Origin: Defluviimonas aquaemixtae
Lineage (GTDB): Bacteria > Pseudomonadota > Alphaproteobacteria > Rhodobacterales > Rhodobacteraceae
NCBI RefSeq assembly: GCF_900302475.1
Contig: NZ_OMOQ01000001.1
Location: 2,346,601 to 2,410,600 of the forward strand
Length of the DNA stretch: 64,000 bases
Direction: 5' to 3'
Both the position numbers and the translations under genes were made by a program. Below the pieces are notes generated by a model. That model was not told where the DNA came from. It did not search any database and was given only the letters and a program-made list of their open reading frames with translations. Positions within the stretch are counted from its first letter, which is position 1. Every line of letters begins with the position of its first letter. This document shows, piece by piece, positions 50,397 to 59,274 of this stretch.

Positions 50397-50840
50397 TCAC
50401 TCCTGTTCCCACAAGAGCCGGTCTATGCCGGCTTCGAATCCGTCGAATGTCTCGGCCAGCCGCGCTTCGATTTCTTCCTGAAACGAGAGGGCAAGCGGCA
50501 GCAGCTTTGCCATAAGCGCGCGGCCCTTTGGCGTCAGGGAAAGTTGCAGCAACCTTCGGTCGCTGTCATTTACGCTCTTGGCGATATGGCCCGCCGACTC
50601 AAGGCGCGAGGCGGCGCGGCTGACCTTGGATTTCTCCATCGCCACCCGCACCTCGATATCGCGGACGGATACGTCGCCCGAATGGGCGAGATGGGCGAGG
50701 ACGCGCCATTCGGGAATCGAGATGCCAAATTCCTGCCTGTAGTGCTTCGCAAGCTCCTCGCTCAGTTTCTGGGCGGCGACGGCCACCCGATAGGGCGTGA
50801 AGCGGTCGAGGTTAAATTCCGGCAGGTGAGATTCGTTCAT
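50397..50840 (-). CDS. MarR-family regulator of the homogentisate genes
   Basis: The 147-residue protein has the MarR winged helix (SIPEWRVLAHLAHSGDVSVRDI, VAMEKSKVSRAASRLESAG, DRRLLQLSLTPKGRAL). It is divergent from hmgA, and two palindromic operators lie between the genes, so it probably represses hmgA-fahA and itself and is released by an aromatic intermediate such as homogentisate. GGACAGGGC precedes ATG 50840; the frame continues 16 codons upstream without support. It acts as a dimer in the cytoplasm. Confidence 0.85.
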   Translation of the reverse strand: MNESHLPEFNLDRFTPYRVAVAAQKLSEELAKHYRQEFGISIPEWRVLAHLAHSGDVSVRDIEVRVAMEKSKVSRAASRLESAGHIAKSVNDSDRRLLQLSLTPKGRALMAKLLPLALSFQEEIEARLAETFDGFEAGIDRLLWEQE

Positions 50841-50898
50841 GCCCTGTCCTTCAACTGCGTCCAATCTCGGCGCCTCCACACGCTCCATAAACCACTAT

Positions 50899-50948
50899 AT
50901 CGTTGCATTTGCAACAAATTGACTTGACATCATTGCAAATGCAACGAT
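50899..50948. promoter_or_regulatory. Paired MarR-type operators between the regulator gene and hmgA
   Basis: ATCGTTGCATTTGCAA (50899-50914) and its exact reverse complement TTGCAAATGCAACGAT (50933-50948) are separated by 18 bases. Each half is itself a near-palindrome (GTTGCATTTGCAAC; TTGCAAATGCAA), so each can bind one MarR dimer. Their centres are about 34 bases apart, about three helical turns. The right copy covers the hmgA -10 region; the left copy is upstream of its -35. Confidence 0.85.
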
Positions 50949-50951
50949 AAT
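50924..50951 (+). promoter_or_regulatory. hmgA promoter, sigma-70 type
   Basis: TTGACA at 50924-50929 and GATAAT at 50946-50951 are separated by 16 bases and match the sigma-70 consensus well. The -10 and spacer overlap the right-hand operator, consistent with repression by occlusion. The hmgA start codon is about 50 bases downstream. Confidence 0.7.
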
Positions 50952-50999
50952 TCTGCCCGCGCCGGCCAGTGAGACTCGGCTGTCGCGGAGGGAAATCAG

Positions 51000-52370
51000 A
51001 TGACCCGTCACGAACTGCCGAAAGACTTGGTGCGCGCCACCGATACGACCGGCACATGCGAAGGCTACATGCCGGGCTTCGGGAACGACTTCGAGACGGA
51101 AGCCCTGCCCGGCGCTCTGCCGCGAGGCCAGAATTCGCCGCAGAAATGTAACTACGGTCTTTACGGCGAGCAATTGTCAGGCACCGCCTTCACCGCGCCG
51201 AGCCATCAGAACGAGCGGACCTGGTGCTATCGCATCAGGCCCTCTGTCAAGCATTCGGGCCGCTACGAGACTATTGCCCTGCCCTACTGGAAAACCGCGC
51301 CGCATGTCGTGGGCGACGTCATCAGCCTCGGACAGTACCGGTGGGACCCGGTGCCCCATGCCGGCGAGGAGCTCACCTGGCTGACCGGAATGCGCACGAT
51401 GACGACAGCGGGGGACGTGAATACGCAAGTTGGCATGGCAAGCCACATCTACCTTGTCTCCGCTTCGATGGTGGACGGCTACTTCTACTCGGCCGACAGC
51501 GAGCTTTTGGTCGTGCCGCAGGACGGCAAGCTGCGCTTCGTCACCGAGCTGGGCGTCATCGACCTCGAACCCAGCGAAATCGCCATCCTGCCGCGCGGAC
51601 TGGTCTACCGCGTGGAAGTGCTGGAGGGGCCGTGCCGCGGTTTCGTCTGCGAAAACTACGGCCAGAAATTCGAGCTTCCGGGCCGCGGCCCAATCGGCGC
51701 GAATTGCATGGCCAACCGGCGGGACTTCAAGACGCCCGTCGCCGCATTCGAGGACCGCGAGGTCCCGTCGACGCTTACCATCAAGTGGTGCGGCCAGTTC
51801 CACGAGACGAAAATCGGCCACTCGCCACTCGACGTGGTGGCCTGGCACGGCAACTACGCGCCTGTGAAATATGATTTGCGCACCTATTGCCCGATCGGCG
51901 CGGTCCTCTTCGATCATCCGGACCCGTCGATCTATACCGTATTGACGGCGCCATCGGGAGTCGCGGGGACGGCGAACATTGACTTCGTCCTCTTCCGGGA
52001 GCGCTGGTCAGTGGCCGAGCACACCTTCCGCCCGCCCTGGTATCATAAGAACGTCATGTCTGAGCTCATGGGCAACATCTACGGTCAGTACGACGCGAAG
52101 CCGCAGGGCTTTGTTCCGGGGGGGATGAGCCTTCACAACATGATGCTGCCGCACGGGCCGGACCGTGAGGCGTTCGAGAAGGCGACCTTCGCCGATCTGA
52201 AGCCCGACAAGCTCGACAACACGATGTCGTTCATGTTTGAGACCCGCTTCCCGCAGCACCTGACGGAATTCGCCGCCGAAGAGGCGCCCCTGCAAGACGA
52301 CTATATCGACTGCTGGGACAGTCTGAAAAAACGCTTTGACGGTACGCCTGAAGGCAACTGGGACAAGTAG
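51000..52370 (+). CDS. hmgA: Homogentisate 1,2-dioxygenase
   Basis: The 456-residue protein is a typical HGO, opening homogentisate to maleylacetoacetate in tyrosine/phenylalanine breakdown. Family landmarks include [40 protein letters not shown], and the iron-site region with [20 protein letters not shown] followed by [11 protein letters not shown]. Length agrees with the usual 430-450 residues. The start ATG has AGGGAAATC upstream. fahA follows after 33 bases. The isomerase for maleylacetoacetate (maiA) is not in the window. Confidence 0.95.
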   Translation: MTRHELPKDLVRATDTTGTCEGYMPGFGNDFETEALPGALPRGQNSPQKCNYGLYGEQLSGTAFTAPSHQNERTWCYRIRPSVKHSGRYETIALPYWKTAPHVVGDVISLGQYRWDPVPHAGEELTWLTGMRTMTTAGDVNTQVGMASHIYLVSASMVDGYFYSADSELLVVPQDGKLRFVTELGVIDLEPSEIAILPRGLVYRVEVLEGPCRGFVCENYGQKFELPGRGPIGANCMANRRDFKTPVAAFEDREVPSTLTIKWCGQFHETKIGHSPLDVVAWHGNYAPVKYDLRTYCPIGAVLFDHPDPSIYTVLTAPSGVAGTANIDFVLFRERWSVAEHTFRPPWYHKNVMSELMGNIYGQYDAKPQGFVPGGMSLHNMMLPHGPDREAFEKATFADLKPDKLDNTMSFMFETRFPQHLTEFAAEEAPLQDDYIDCWDSLKKRFDGTPEGNWDK

Positions 52371-52403
52371 GCCCGGACATTCGCCTGCGGATCGGATGAA
52401 ACG

Positions 52404-53675
52404 ATGAGCATGAAGAAAAGCTGGGTCGAAAGCGCCAATAGTGCTGCGACCGACTTTCCTCTCAACAACCTGCCCCATGGTGTCTTCTCCGTCGGTGACG
52501 GCGACCTGCGCTGCGGCGTCGCCATCGGCGACCGGATCGTCGACGCGACCGGGCTGGAAGCCGCCGGAATCCTGCGCGCCGATCCGGAGGCCGACGTGCT
52601 CGACACGCCATTCTGGAACGACTTCATGGAGCTGGGACCGAGCGCCTGGTACGCCTACCGTCAGGTCCTGACGATGATGCTGTCCGAGGGGATGGACGAG
52701 GATGTTCAGGACCGTGTGACGGCCTGTTCCGTCCCCATGTCCGAGGCGACTTTGCACTTGCCCTTCCGCGTCGCCGAGTACACCGATTTCTATGCCGGCC
52801 GGCACCACGCCACCAACGTGGGCACCATGTTCCGCGGCCCTGAGAACGCGCTGCCGCCGAACTGGCTGTCGATCCCCATCGGCTACAACGGGCGGGCCTC
52901 ATCCGTCATGGTCTCGGGCACGCGCGTATGTCGGCCGTGGGGGCAGCTCAAGGGGCCGAACGACGACCTGCCGCGCTTCGCGCCGTCGGCGCGGTTCGAC
53001 TTCGAGCTCGAGCTGGGCGCGATCGTCGGGCAGCCGTCGGAGGGCATGGTTTCGGTCGCGATGGCCGACGCGATGATCTTCGGCTACGTCCTGCTTAACG
53101 ACTGGTCGGCGCGCGACATCCAAGCCTGGGAATACCAACCGCTCGGCCCCTTCCAGGCCAAGGCAACGGCTACAACAATTTCACCTTGGATAGTGACCAA
53201 GGCGGCGCTGGAGCCCTTCCGCATATCGACGCCGGAGCGGGAGCGACTGCTGCTTCCCTATCTTCGCGAAACCGGACCAATGCTGTACGACATCGACCTT
53301 GAGGTTGCGCTCGCCCCGCATGGTGGGGCGCAAACCGTCATCGCCCGGACCAACTACCGCGAGATGTACTACTCCGCCGCGCAGCAACTGGCCCACCACA
53401 CAAGTTCGGGCTGCCCGATGCGGGTTGGCGACCTTCTCGGCTCGGGCACCATTTCCGGACAGAGCAAGGACAGCCGCGGTTCGCTCCTGGAGCTGAGCTG
53501 GGGCGGCAAGGAACCACTCAACCTCAATGGTGGAGAGACGCGCAGCTTTCTGGAGGATGGCGACACGCTGACCTTGCGCGGGGCGGCGCACGGCAAGGAC
53601 TACAGGGTCGGATTCGGGGCATGCACGGGGCAGATCCAGCCCGCAACGGAATTGCCGGGCTGGGCCAAGGAATAG
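52404..53675 (+). CDS. fahA: Fumarylacetoacetase
   Basis: The 423-residue protein hydrolyses fumarylacetoacetate to fumarate and acetoacetate, the last step of homogentisate degradation. It has EYTDFYAGRHHATNVGTMFRG with the metal-binding and catalytic residues, and LNDWSARDIQAWEYQPLGPF in the active-site lid and AKATATTISPWI, all matching eukaryotic-type FAH. Its length is as expected. It is cotranscribed with hmgA under MarR control. After its stop, about 290 bases without a gene lead to the cardiolipin synthase start. Confidence 0.95.
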   Translation: MSMKKSWVESANSAATDFPLNNLPHGVFSVGDGDLRCGVAIGDRIVDATGLEAAGILRADPEADVLDTPFWNDFMELGPSAWYAYRQVLTMMLSEGMDEDVQDRVTACSVPMSEATLHLPFRVAEYTDFYAGRHHATNVGTMFRGPENALPPNWLSIPIGYNGRASSVMVSGTRVCRPWGQLKGPNDDLPRFAPSARFDFELELGAIVGQPSEGMVSVAMADAMIFGYVLLNDWSARDIQAWEYQPLGPFQAKATATTISPWIVTKAALEPFRISTPERERLLLPYLRETGPMLYDIDLEVALAPHGGAQTVIARTNYREMYYSAAQQLAHHTSSGCPMRVGDLLGSGTISGQSKDSRGSLLELSWGGKEPLNLNGGETRSFLEDGDTLTLRGAAHGKDYRVGFGACTGQIQPATELPGWAKE

Positions 53676-53963
53676 TCACCGACAGGACAGCCGGGCTTAT
53701 TGCGGTTCAGGGCGGCCACGCGCGGCCGTTCATTCGGATGCACGACTGGGCGGCTCACCGGCTCGACGCCAACTCGCGGTTTCTTGCCGACTGCCCAGAG
53801 TCCCCCCATCGACCTCACACGTGACAACCGGGAGACTCTGCTGGCGATTGCCTTTTTGGAGGTCATCATGTCCTGATGGCGGGCGACGCCGGACGGGTCG
53901 AGGCGAATCCCGCCGACCGGACGGGGGGGCGATGCCGATTGGAGTAGCGGAGCGGACGACAAA

Positions 53964-55316
53964 GTGTACTTGTTCAACCAATATGTGCTGATTGTCGCCG
54001 GCGTGCTCGCGGCAGCGCTGGCGGTCGTGTTCGTCCTCCAGCAGCGCAGGACGCCGCAATCCGCCGCCGCGTGGATCCTGTTCATCATCGTCATGCCCTA
54101 TGTCGGCATCCCGATTTTCCTCATGCTCGGATTTCGCAAGCAAGGGTCGCGCTTCCCCGCGATCCAGTTCAGCGAACCCGCTGCGCCGCCTGCAGAAGAC
54201 TACTCAACTGCGGAAACCCTCGCCCGGCTCGGCGCTCCGGCGGCGACTGCCGGGAACGGATTTGTCCTGCACGACACCGCCGAGCGGGCCTTGGCGGAAC
54301 TCGACGCCGTCATCGCCGGCGCGACGGTTAGCCTAGACTTGCAGTTTTACATCCTTGACAATGATAGTTCGGGCCGCCGCTTAGTCCGTCTGCTGGCAGA
54401 GAAGGCGCGCGAGGGCGTGGCGGTGCGGCTGATCCTCGACAGGCTCGGCACGCTGACGCGTCCGCGCCGCGCGCTCGCCGAATTCACCGAGGCGGGTGGA
54501 CAGTTGCGCTTCTTCTCTCCATTCGTCCATCCGCCGGATAACGGTCACATGAACTTGCGCAACCACCGCAAGCTTGTCATCGCGGACAATTCCGTGGTCT
54601 GGGGTGGCGGACGCAATATCGGCGACGTCTATCTCGCGCCACCCGAGGGGCGATGGCTCGACCTGAGCTTCACCGTGACCGGTCCGGTCGTGCAGCACTT
54701 CCTCGATGTCTTCGCTTCCGACTGGGACGTGAGGGGACATGCTCAGCAGTCAAGACGGGCTCGCTGGTCAATAGCGGATCAGGACGCGGTATTGCAGCTT
54801 GTCCCCTCGGGGCCGGATGAGCCGGGCGACGTCCTGCACGACGGGCTCACAAATGCGATCCACAATGCGCGGCGCCGGGTCTGGATCGCCACACCCTATC
54901 TGGTGCCGACCGAAGCGCACAGCGCAGCGCTGGCCGTCGCCGCCCGGCGGGGAGTGGAGGTCCGTCTCTTGATCCCGGACCGCTCGAATAAGTGGAGCGC
55001 CGACCATGCCCGCGGCCCCTATTTGCGCGAGCTGGGGCAAGCGGGATGCCGCGTATTCCGCTATTCGGGCGGAATGCTTCATGCCAAGGCCGGGCTGATC
55101 GACGATACCGCGTGGGTCGGTTCTGCCAATTTCGATGTCCGCTCGATGCTTCTGAACTTCGAACTCGCGCTGTTTGTCTATGATGCGGGTTCAGTCGGCG
55201 CCCTGGAGCGTTGGGCGCAGGGCCTTGCGGAGCGCTCAACCGAGGGCCTGACTGAGGCTGGTCTGCCGCGCCGCGTACTCGAGGGTTTGTTCCGCCTAGG
55301 GGCGCCCGTGCTGTGA
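53964..55316 (+). CDS. Cardiolipin synthase (phospholipase D family)
   Basis: The 450-residue protein has two N-terminal transmembrane helices (VLIVAGVLAAALAVVFVLQ and AAAWILFIIVMPYVGIPIFL) and two HKD motifs of the PLD superfamily: HRKLVIADNSVVWGGGRNIG, following HMNLRN, and GGMLHAKAGLIDDTAWVGSA. It is of the bacterial Cls type, which condenses two phosphatidylglycerols. The first motif reads N-H-R-K-L-V-I-A-D, with Asp displaced as in many Cls proteins. The start is GTG 53964. Neighbouring genes give no functional link. Confidence 0.85.
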   Translation: MYLFNQYVLIVAGVLAAALAVVFVLQQRRTPQSAAAWILFIIVMPYVGIPIFLMLGFRKQGSRFPAIQFSEPAAPPAEDYSTAETLARLGAPAATAGNGFVLHDTAERALAELDAVIAGATVSLDLQFYILDNDSSGRRLVRLLAEKAREGVAVRLILDRLGTLTRPRRALAEFTEAGGQLRFFSPFVHPPDNGHMNLRNHRKLVIADNSVVWGGGRNIGDVYLAPPEGRWLDLSFTVTGPVVQHFLDVFASDWDVRGHAQQSRRARWSIADQDAVLQLVPSGPDEPGDVLHDGLTNAIHNARRRVWIATPYLVPTEAHSAALAVAARRGVEVRLLIPDRSNKWSADHARGPYLRELGQAGCRVFRYSGGMLHAKAGLIDDTAWVGSANFDVRSMLLNFELALFVYDAGSVGALERWAQGLAERSTEGLTEAGLPRRVLEGLFRLGAPVL

Positions 55317-55355
55317 TCGGCGTCACCAGCGCAAGGCCACCACTATGGACTCACA

Positions 55356-55375
55356 CCCCGGCGGAGGGGCCGGGG
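55356..55375. terminator. GC-rich hairpin after the cardiolipin synthase gene
   Basis: CCCCGGC and GCCGGGG form a perfect 7-bp stem with the loop GGAGGG, 40 bases after the cls stop. No T-run follows, so it may end transcription together with the longer hairpin next to it. Confidence 0.45.
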
Positions 55376-55400
55376 CATGAGCGTCCCGCGCGTGCGGGCA

Positions 55401-55450
55401 TCGTCAGCGGAACCCGAGTACAAGGGGGACTTGCGGCGGTCCGCTGACGA
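55401..55450. terminator. Long inverted repeat between convergent cls and DegP-like genes
   Basis: TCGTCAGCGGA (55401-55411) and TCCGCTGACGA (55440-55450) form a perfect 11-bp stem with a 28-base loop. It sits directly before the DegP-like stop and between convergent genes, so it could act as a bidirectional terminator. Confidence 0.5.
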
Positions 55451-55455
55451 AGGGA

Positions 55456-56601
55456 TCAGGCGTCGTGCGCGCTGCGGTTTGCGAGCGTGACGTCGAGCGT
55501 CAGGCGCTCACCCCTGCGCAGCAGCTCGATCTGCGCCGCCGTGTCCGGTGCCTCGCCCGCGACCGCGCGTGTCAGGTCGCGCACCTCGTTGATGGGCTTG
55601 CCGGCAAAGCTCAAAACGATGTCGCCGGATTTCAGGCCCGCCTTCGCCGCAGGGCTATCCGGCATCACGCTTTCGACGACCGCACCCTTGGCCGCGTCGT
55701 AGCCGAGCACACTGGCCACTTCGTCGGACATCGGTTTTATCTGTACCCCAAGCCAGCCGCGATCGATCTTGCCGTCGTCCTTGATGTCGTCGACGATCGT
55801 CTTGACCATCTGCGAAGGCACCGCGAAGCCGATCCCAATCGACCCGCCGTCGGGCGAGAAGATCGCGGTGTTCATGCCGATGACCTCGCCATCCGCGTTA
55901 AAGAGCGGCCCGCCCGAGTTGCCCCGGTTGATGGCTGCGTCGGTCTGGATGTAGTCGTCGAACGGCCCGGCCTGGATGTCGCGCGCTTTGGCGGAAACGA
56001 TACCCGAGGTGACCGTGCCGCCCAGACCGAAGGGGTTGCCCATCGCAATGACCTCGTCGCCCACCCGGACGGAGTCGGAATTGCCGAATTTGACCGTCGG
56101 AAGCGGCTTGTCGGCGTCGACGTTCAGAAGCGCGATGTCGGTCAGCGGATCAGTGCCGACGACATTGGCATCGAGGGTTGTCCCGTCGGCGAACTTGATC
56201 CGCACCGTCTCGGCGCCGTCCACAACGTGCTGGTTGGTGACGATCAGACCATCCTCGGAGATGACGAAGCCGGAGCCGACGCCCTGCTGCGCCTGTCCGT
56301 TCGGCGTGCCGGGCATTCCCGGCATGTCCGGCATCATCCCGGGCGGCAGCCCGAACCGCCTTTGGAATTCTTCAAGGGGGAAGCCTTCCGGCATCTGGCC
56401 TTCGGCGTTGGCAGGTGCGGCCTTCGCGGTCACTTCGACATAGACGACTGCGGGAGAGACCTTGGCGACAAGGTCTGCATACCCCCCAACGGGAACCGCC
56501 ATCGCAGCCGAAGGCGCAATGACGGTAAGGCTCGTGGTGGCGAGCGCCGCAGCCAGTACGGTGGCGGCAACGCGAGGCGCGCGGTGTATTTTGGTTTGCA
56601 T
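55456..56601 (-). CDS. DegP/DegQ-like periplasmic serine protease
   Basis: The 381-residue protein has a signal peptide (MQTKIHRAPRVAATVLAAAL to PSAAMA), a trypsin-like domain with the catalytic triad in VTNQHVVD, DPLTDIALLNV and RGNSGGPLF, and a PDZ domain (RGWLGVQIKPMSDEVASVLG, SPAAKAGLKSGDIVLSFAG). Only one PDZ is present, so it is closer to DegS/HtrA than to two-PDZ DegP, but the cleavable signal makes it periplasmic. It degrades or refolds damaged envelope proteins. A two-component system is divergent from it, suggesting envelope-stress control. Start 56601 follows GGAG; a longer start six codons upstream is unsupported. Confidence 0.9.
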   Translation of the reverse strand: MQTKIHRAPRVAATVLAAALATTSLTVIAPSAAMAVPVGGYADLVAKVSPAVVYVEVTAKAAPANAEGQMPEGFPLEEFQRRFGLPPGMMPDMPGMPGTPNGQAQQGVGSGFVISEDGLIVTNQHVVDGAETVRIKFADGTTLDANVVGTDPLTDIALLNVDADKPLPTVKFGNSDSVRVGDEVIAMGNPFGLGGTVTSGIVSAKARDIQAGPFDDYIQTDAAINRGNSGGPLFNADGEVIGMNTAIFSPDGGSIGIGFAVPSQMVKTIVDDIKDDGKIDRGWLGVQIKPMSDEVASVLGYDAAKGAVVESVMPDSPAAKAGLKSGDIVLSFAGKPINEVRDLTRAVAGEAPDTAAQIELLRRGERLTLDVTLANRSAHDA

Positions 56602-57001
56602 GAATCTGCTCCAGATCACGGGTTCTTTGGCAGGATTGTGGCCGGCCCGCCTGCCGTTCGGATGATCGGAGCTATACAGATTCGTAATGTCACGCGCCTG
56701 TGATGGATGCTGTGATGGCGCCTTACGAACAGGTAGTCACACCGCAATTCAAGCTTGAGGTGCAGTCGCCAATTACTGGTGATGGAGACATCGTGGGACG
56801 GACATCGTCGATGCCTGTCCTGCCGGTGGCGCCAGCCGAAAAGTCTAGGTCAATCGGTGCAGGGCGGCGTGAGTGAGGCCGCGAAAGACTTGCCAAGGGC
56901 GGGCGCAGGCATACGTTTGCTGTCATGGGGCCGTCGGACGCCGGGTAAGAGACGGTGGCGGCCAGAGGCCTGTTGGTGGGAACGCACGGCACGGAACTGA
57001 C
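56602..57001. other. Divergent promoter region, DegP-like and response regulator
   Basis: About 400 bases without a supported gene separate the divergent protease and response-regulator starts. The nine-base repeat CTGTGATGG occurs twice, at 56698 and 56710, with a 12-base period, which could be a direct-repeat site for the adjacent OmpR-family regulator. No other clear signal was seen. Confidence 0.4.
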
Positions 57002-57673
57002 ATGCACATACTCGTGATCGAGGATGACAGGACGACAGGCTCTTACATCGCCGAGGGCCTGCGGGAGGAGGGTCATGTCGTCGATCTCGTGCCCGACGGC
57101 CGCGACGGTCTGATCCGCGCCTCGGCAACGCCCTACGACGTGCTCGTAGTCGACCGGATGCTGCCGGGGATCGACGGGCTGTCACTCATCAAGATCCTGC
57201 GTGGGGCGAAGAACCATACGCCGGTCCTCTTCCTGACGTCGCTCGGCGGCGTGGACGACCGGATCGACGGACTGAATGCCGGCGGGGACGACTACCTCGT
57301 CAAGCCTTTCGCATTCGGCGAGCTTTCCGCCCGCATCGCGGCGCTGGCCCGGCGGCCACAGATCGCGCAGGAAGAGACGGTTCTCTGCGCCGGCGACCTT
57401 GAGATGGATCTGATCCGACGCAAGGTCTCCCGCGCGGGCGTCGAAATTGATCTGGTGCCGCGGGAATTCGCGCTTCTGGAGCATCTGCTGCGCCGCAAGG
57501 GCCGGGTGCAGACGCGCACCATGCTGCTCGAAGCGGTGTGGGACATCAGCTTTGACCCTCAGACCAACGTGGTGGAAACCCATATCAGCCGGCTGCGGTC
57601 GAAGGTCGACAAGCCTTTCGACCACGAGTTGATTAAGACCATCCGCGGCGCCGGCTACCGGATCGAGGGTTGA
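57002..57673 (+). CDS. OmpR/PhoP-family response regulator
   Basis: The 223-residue protein has a receiver domain (ILVIEDDRTTG, Asp51 in LVVDRMLPGIDG, FLTSLGG, YLVKPF) and a winged helix (LVPREFALLEHLLRRKGRVQ, TNVVETHISRLRSKVD, GAGYRIEG). It is followed four bases later by a sensor kinase gene, its cognate partner. ATG 57002 is at the conserved start of the receiver; a longer frame from 56873 has no family similarity. It may regulate the divergent DegP-like protease. Confidence 0.9.
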   Translation: MHILVIEDDRTTGSYIAEGLREEGHVVDLVPDGRDGLIRASATPYDVLVVDRMLPGIDGLSLIKILRGAKNHTPVLFLTSLGGVDDRIDGLNAGGDDYLVKPFAFGELSARIAALARRPQIAQEETVLCAGDLEMDLIRRKVSRAGVEIDLVPREFALLEHLLRRKGRVQTRTMLLEAVWDISFDPQTNVVETHISRLRSKVDKPFDHELIKTIRGAGYRIEG

Positions 57674-57677
57674 GCCG

Positions 57678-59069
57678 GTGGCCCGTCAGCGATCGTCCAT
57701 CCTGGAGTCCACCCCGCTCAGGCTTACGGTCGCGCTGATCGCGCTTTTCGCGATCGTGTTCCTTCTAACATTCGCCGCCACCTATACGATCACCCGCTCT
57801 GCGATGTTGACATCCCTGAACGACTCTTTGGTGCAGGAGATGACTGGTTTCCGTGCTGCGCCTTCGGCCGAGGCGCTGTCGGCGCTGGTGCGCTCGCAAT
57901 CCTCGGTCACCGATCCCAAGCAAAAAATTCTGAGCTATCTCGCACCTGGCGGCTTCGTCGCAGGCAACGCCGCGCTGCTGCCCGAACGGGAGGGATTCCG
58001 TGCCATTGCCCTCGGCAGCACTACCGGAGACGGTAGCGGCGAGATCGACGGGGAGTATTTTACCCTGACCGAGCGGCTGCGCGGCGGGCTCATGACCATC
58101 GCGTTCAGCGCCGCTCCGGTCGACGAGTTGGGCGCGACCTTCATCCGGGTCTTCTTGTTCAGCCTTCTGCCCACAACCGCAATCGCACTGTGCGGCGGGC
58201 TGCTGCTAGCGCGTCGCTCGGCCCGTCGGCTCGATGCGCTTGAAACGACGCTCGATCGTCTCACGGCAGGCGACCTGAAGGCGCGCGTCCCGACGCTTCC
58301 CGGGCGCGCCGACGACCTGACCCGGATCGGCGAGCGGATCGACCGAATGGCTGTCTCGCAGGAGGCGCAGGTGTCGGCGCTGCGCCAGGTCTCCGCCGAT
58401 ATCGCGCACGACCTGAAGACTCCGATCCAGCGCGTCTCGGTCATGCTCAACCGGCTGAAGGATGACAAGCGGCTGCCATCCGAGGCGGTCGAGATCGCGA
58501 ACCAAGCTACAGCCGAGACCGACCGGATTGTCGCGATCTTCCAGGCGCTCCTGCAGATCGCGCAGATCGAAGGCGGTTCGCCTCGCGCGCGCTTTGCCGA
58601 GGTCGACATCGCGGCGCTCTCCGAGACCTTCGCCGAGGTCTACACGCCTGCGGCCGAAGAAAGCGGTCACCGGCTGGTCTGCAGCAGGCCGGCTGAGCCG
58701 GTGCGAGTCTCGGGAGACAAGACGCTTCTCGGTCAGGCGATCGCCAATTTGGTGGAAAACGCGCTCCGCCACACCCCGCCCGGTACAGTCGTGACTCTGG
58801 AGCTGGACTGTCAGGCGGGCCAGCCGGTGCTCAGCGTCGCCGACACCGGCCCCGGCATCCCGGAAGCTGAACGCGACAACGCCCTGCGCCGACTCTATCG
58901 GCTGGAGACGAGCCGGACGACGCCGGGGAGCGGTCTCGGCCTCAGTCTGGTCGCGGTGATCGCCGACCTGCACGGCGCCAAACTGTCGCTGGTCGACAAC
59001 GCGCCGGGGCTGCGGGCGGAGCTTCGGTTCCCGCCCGTGGCGAAGTCGGAACATCGCCCTGAGCCGTAA
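57678..59069 (+). CDS. Membrane sensor histidine kinase with HAMP domain
   Basis: The 463-residue kinase has two transmembrane helices (about 14-36 and 156-178) around a short periplasmic sensor, a HAMP domain (LARRSARRLDALETTLDRL and GDLKARVP), a phospho-acceptor site ADIAHDLKTPIQRV and the ATP-binding domain (NLVENALRH, DTGPGIPEAERD, GSGLGLSLVAVI). It starts at GTG four bases after the response regulator stop. The sensor is short, about 120 residues, with no recognised ligand fold. It probably forms an envelope-stress pair with the adjacent regulator. Confidence 0.9.
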   Translation: MARQRSSILESTPLRLTVALIALFAIVFLLTFAATYTITRSAMLTSLNDSLVQEMTGFRAAPSAEALSALVRSQSSVTDPKQKILSYLAPGGFVAGNAALLPEREGFRAIALGSTTGDGSGEIDGEYFTLTERLRGGLMTIAFSAAPVDELGATFIRVFLFSLLPTTAIALCGGLLLARRSARRLDALETTLDRLTAGDLKARVPTLPGRADDLTRIGERIDRMAVSQEAQVSALRQVSADIAHDLKTPIQRVSVMLNRLKDDKRLPSEAVEIANQATAETDRIVAIFQALLQIAQIEGGSPRARFAEVDIAALSETFAEVYTPAAEESGHRLVCSRPAEPVRVSGDKTLLGQAIANLVENALRHTPPGTVVTLELDCQAGQPVLSVADTGPGIPEAERDNALRRLYRLETSRTTPGSGLGLSLVAVIADLHGAKLSLVDNAPGLRAELRFPPVAKSEHRPEP

Positions 59070-59274
59070 CCGCGCGCCTGCCCCAGCTATCCGCGCGGCA
59101 GAAATGGACCGGGTCCTTGAAGCCCTTCCGATAGTCGATCTCGGCCCGGTTGAACCGCCGAAATCATCGGCCGCATGCATTTTCGACTACTGCCAGTCAT
59201 CGCTCTGCATTTTGCGTTTTTCGTGCCAGGTCGTGTCTTATGATCACCAATGGAGCGCGATCGGGAGAACCGGC

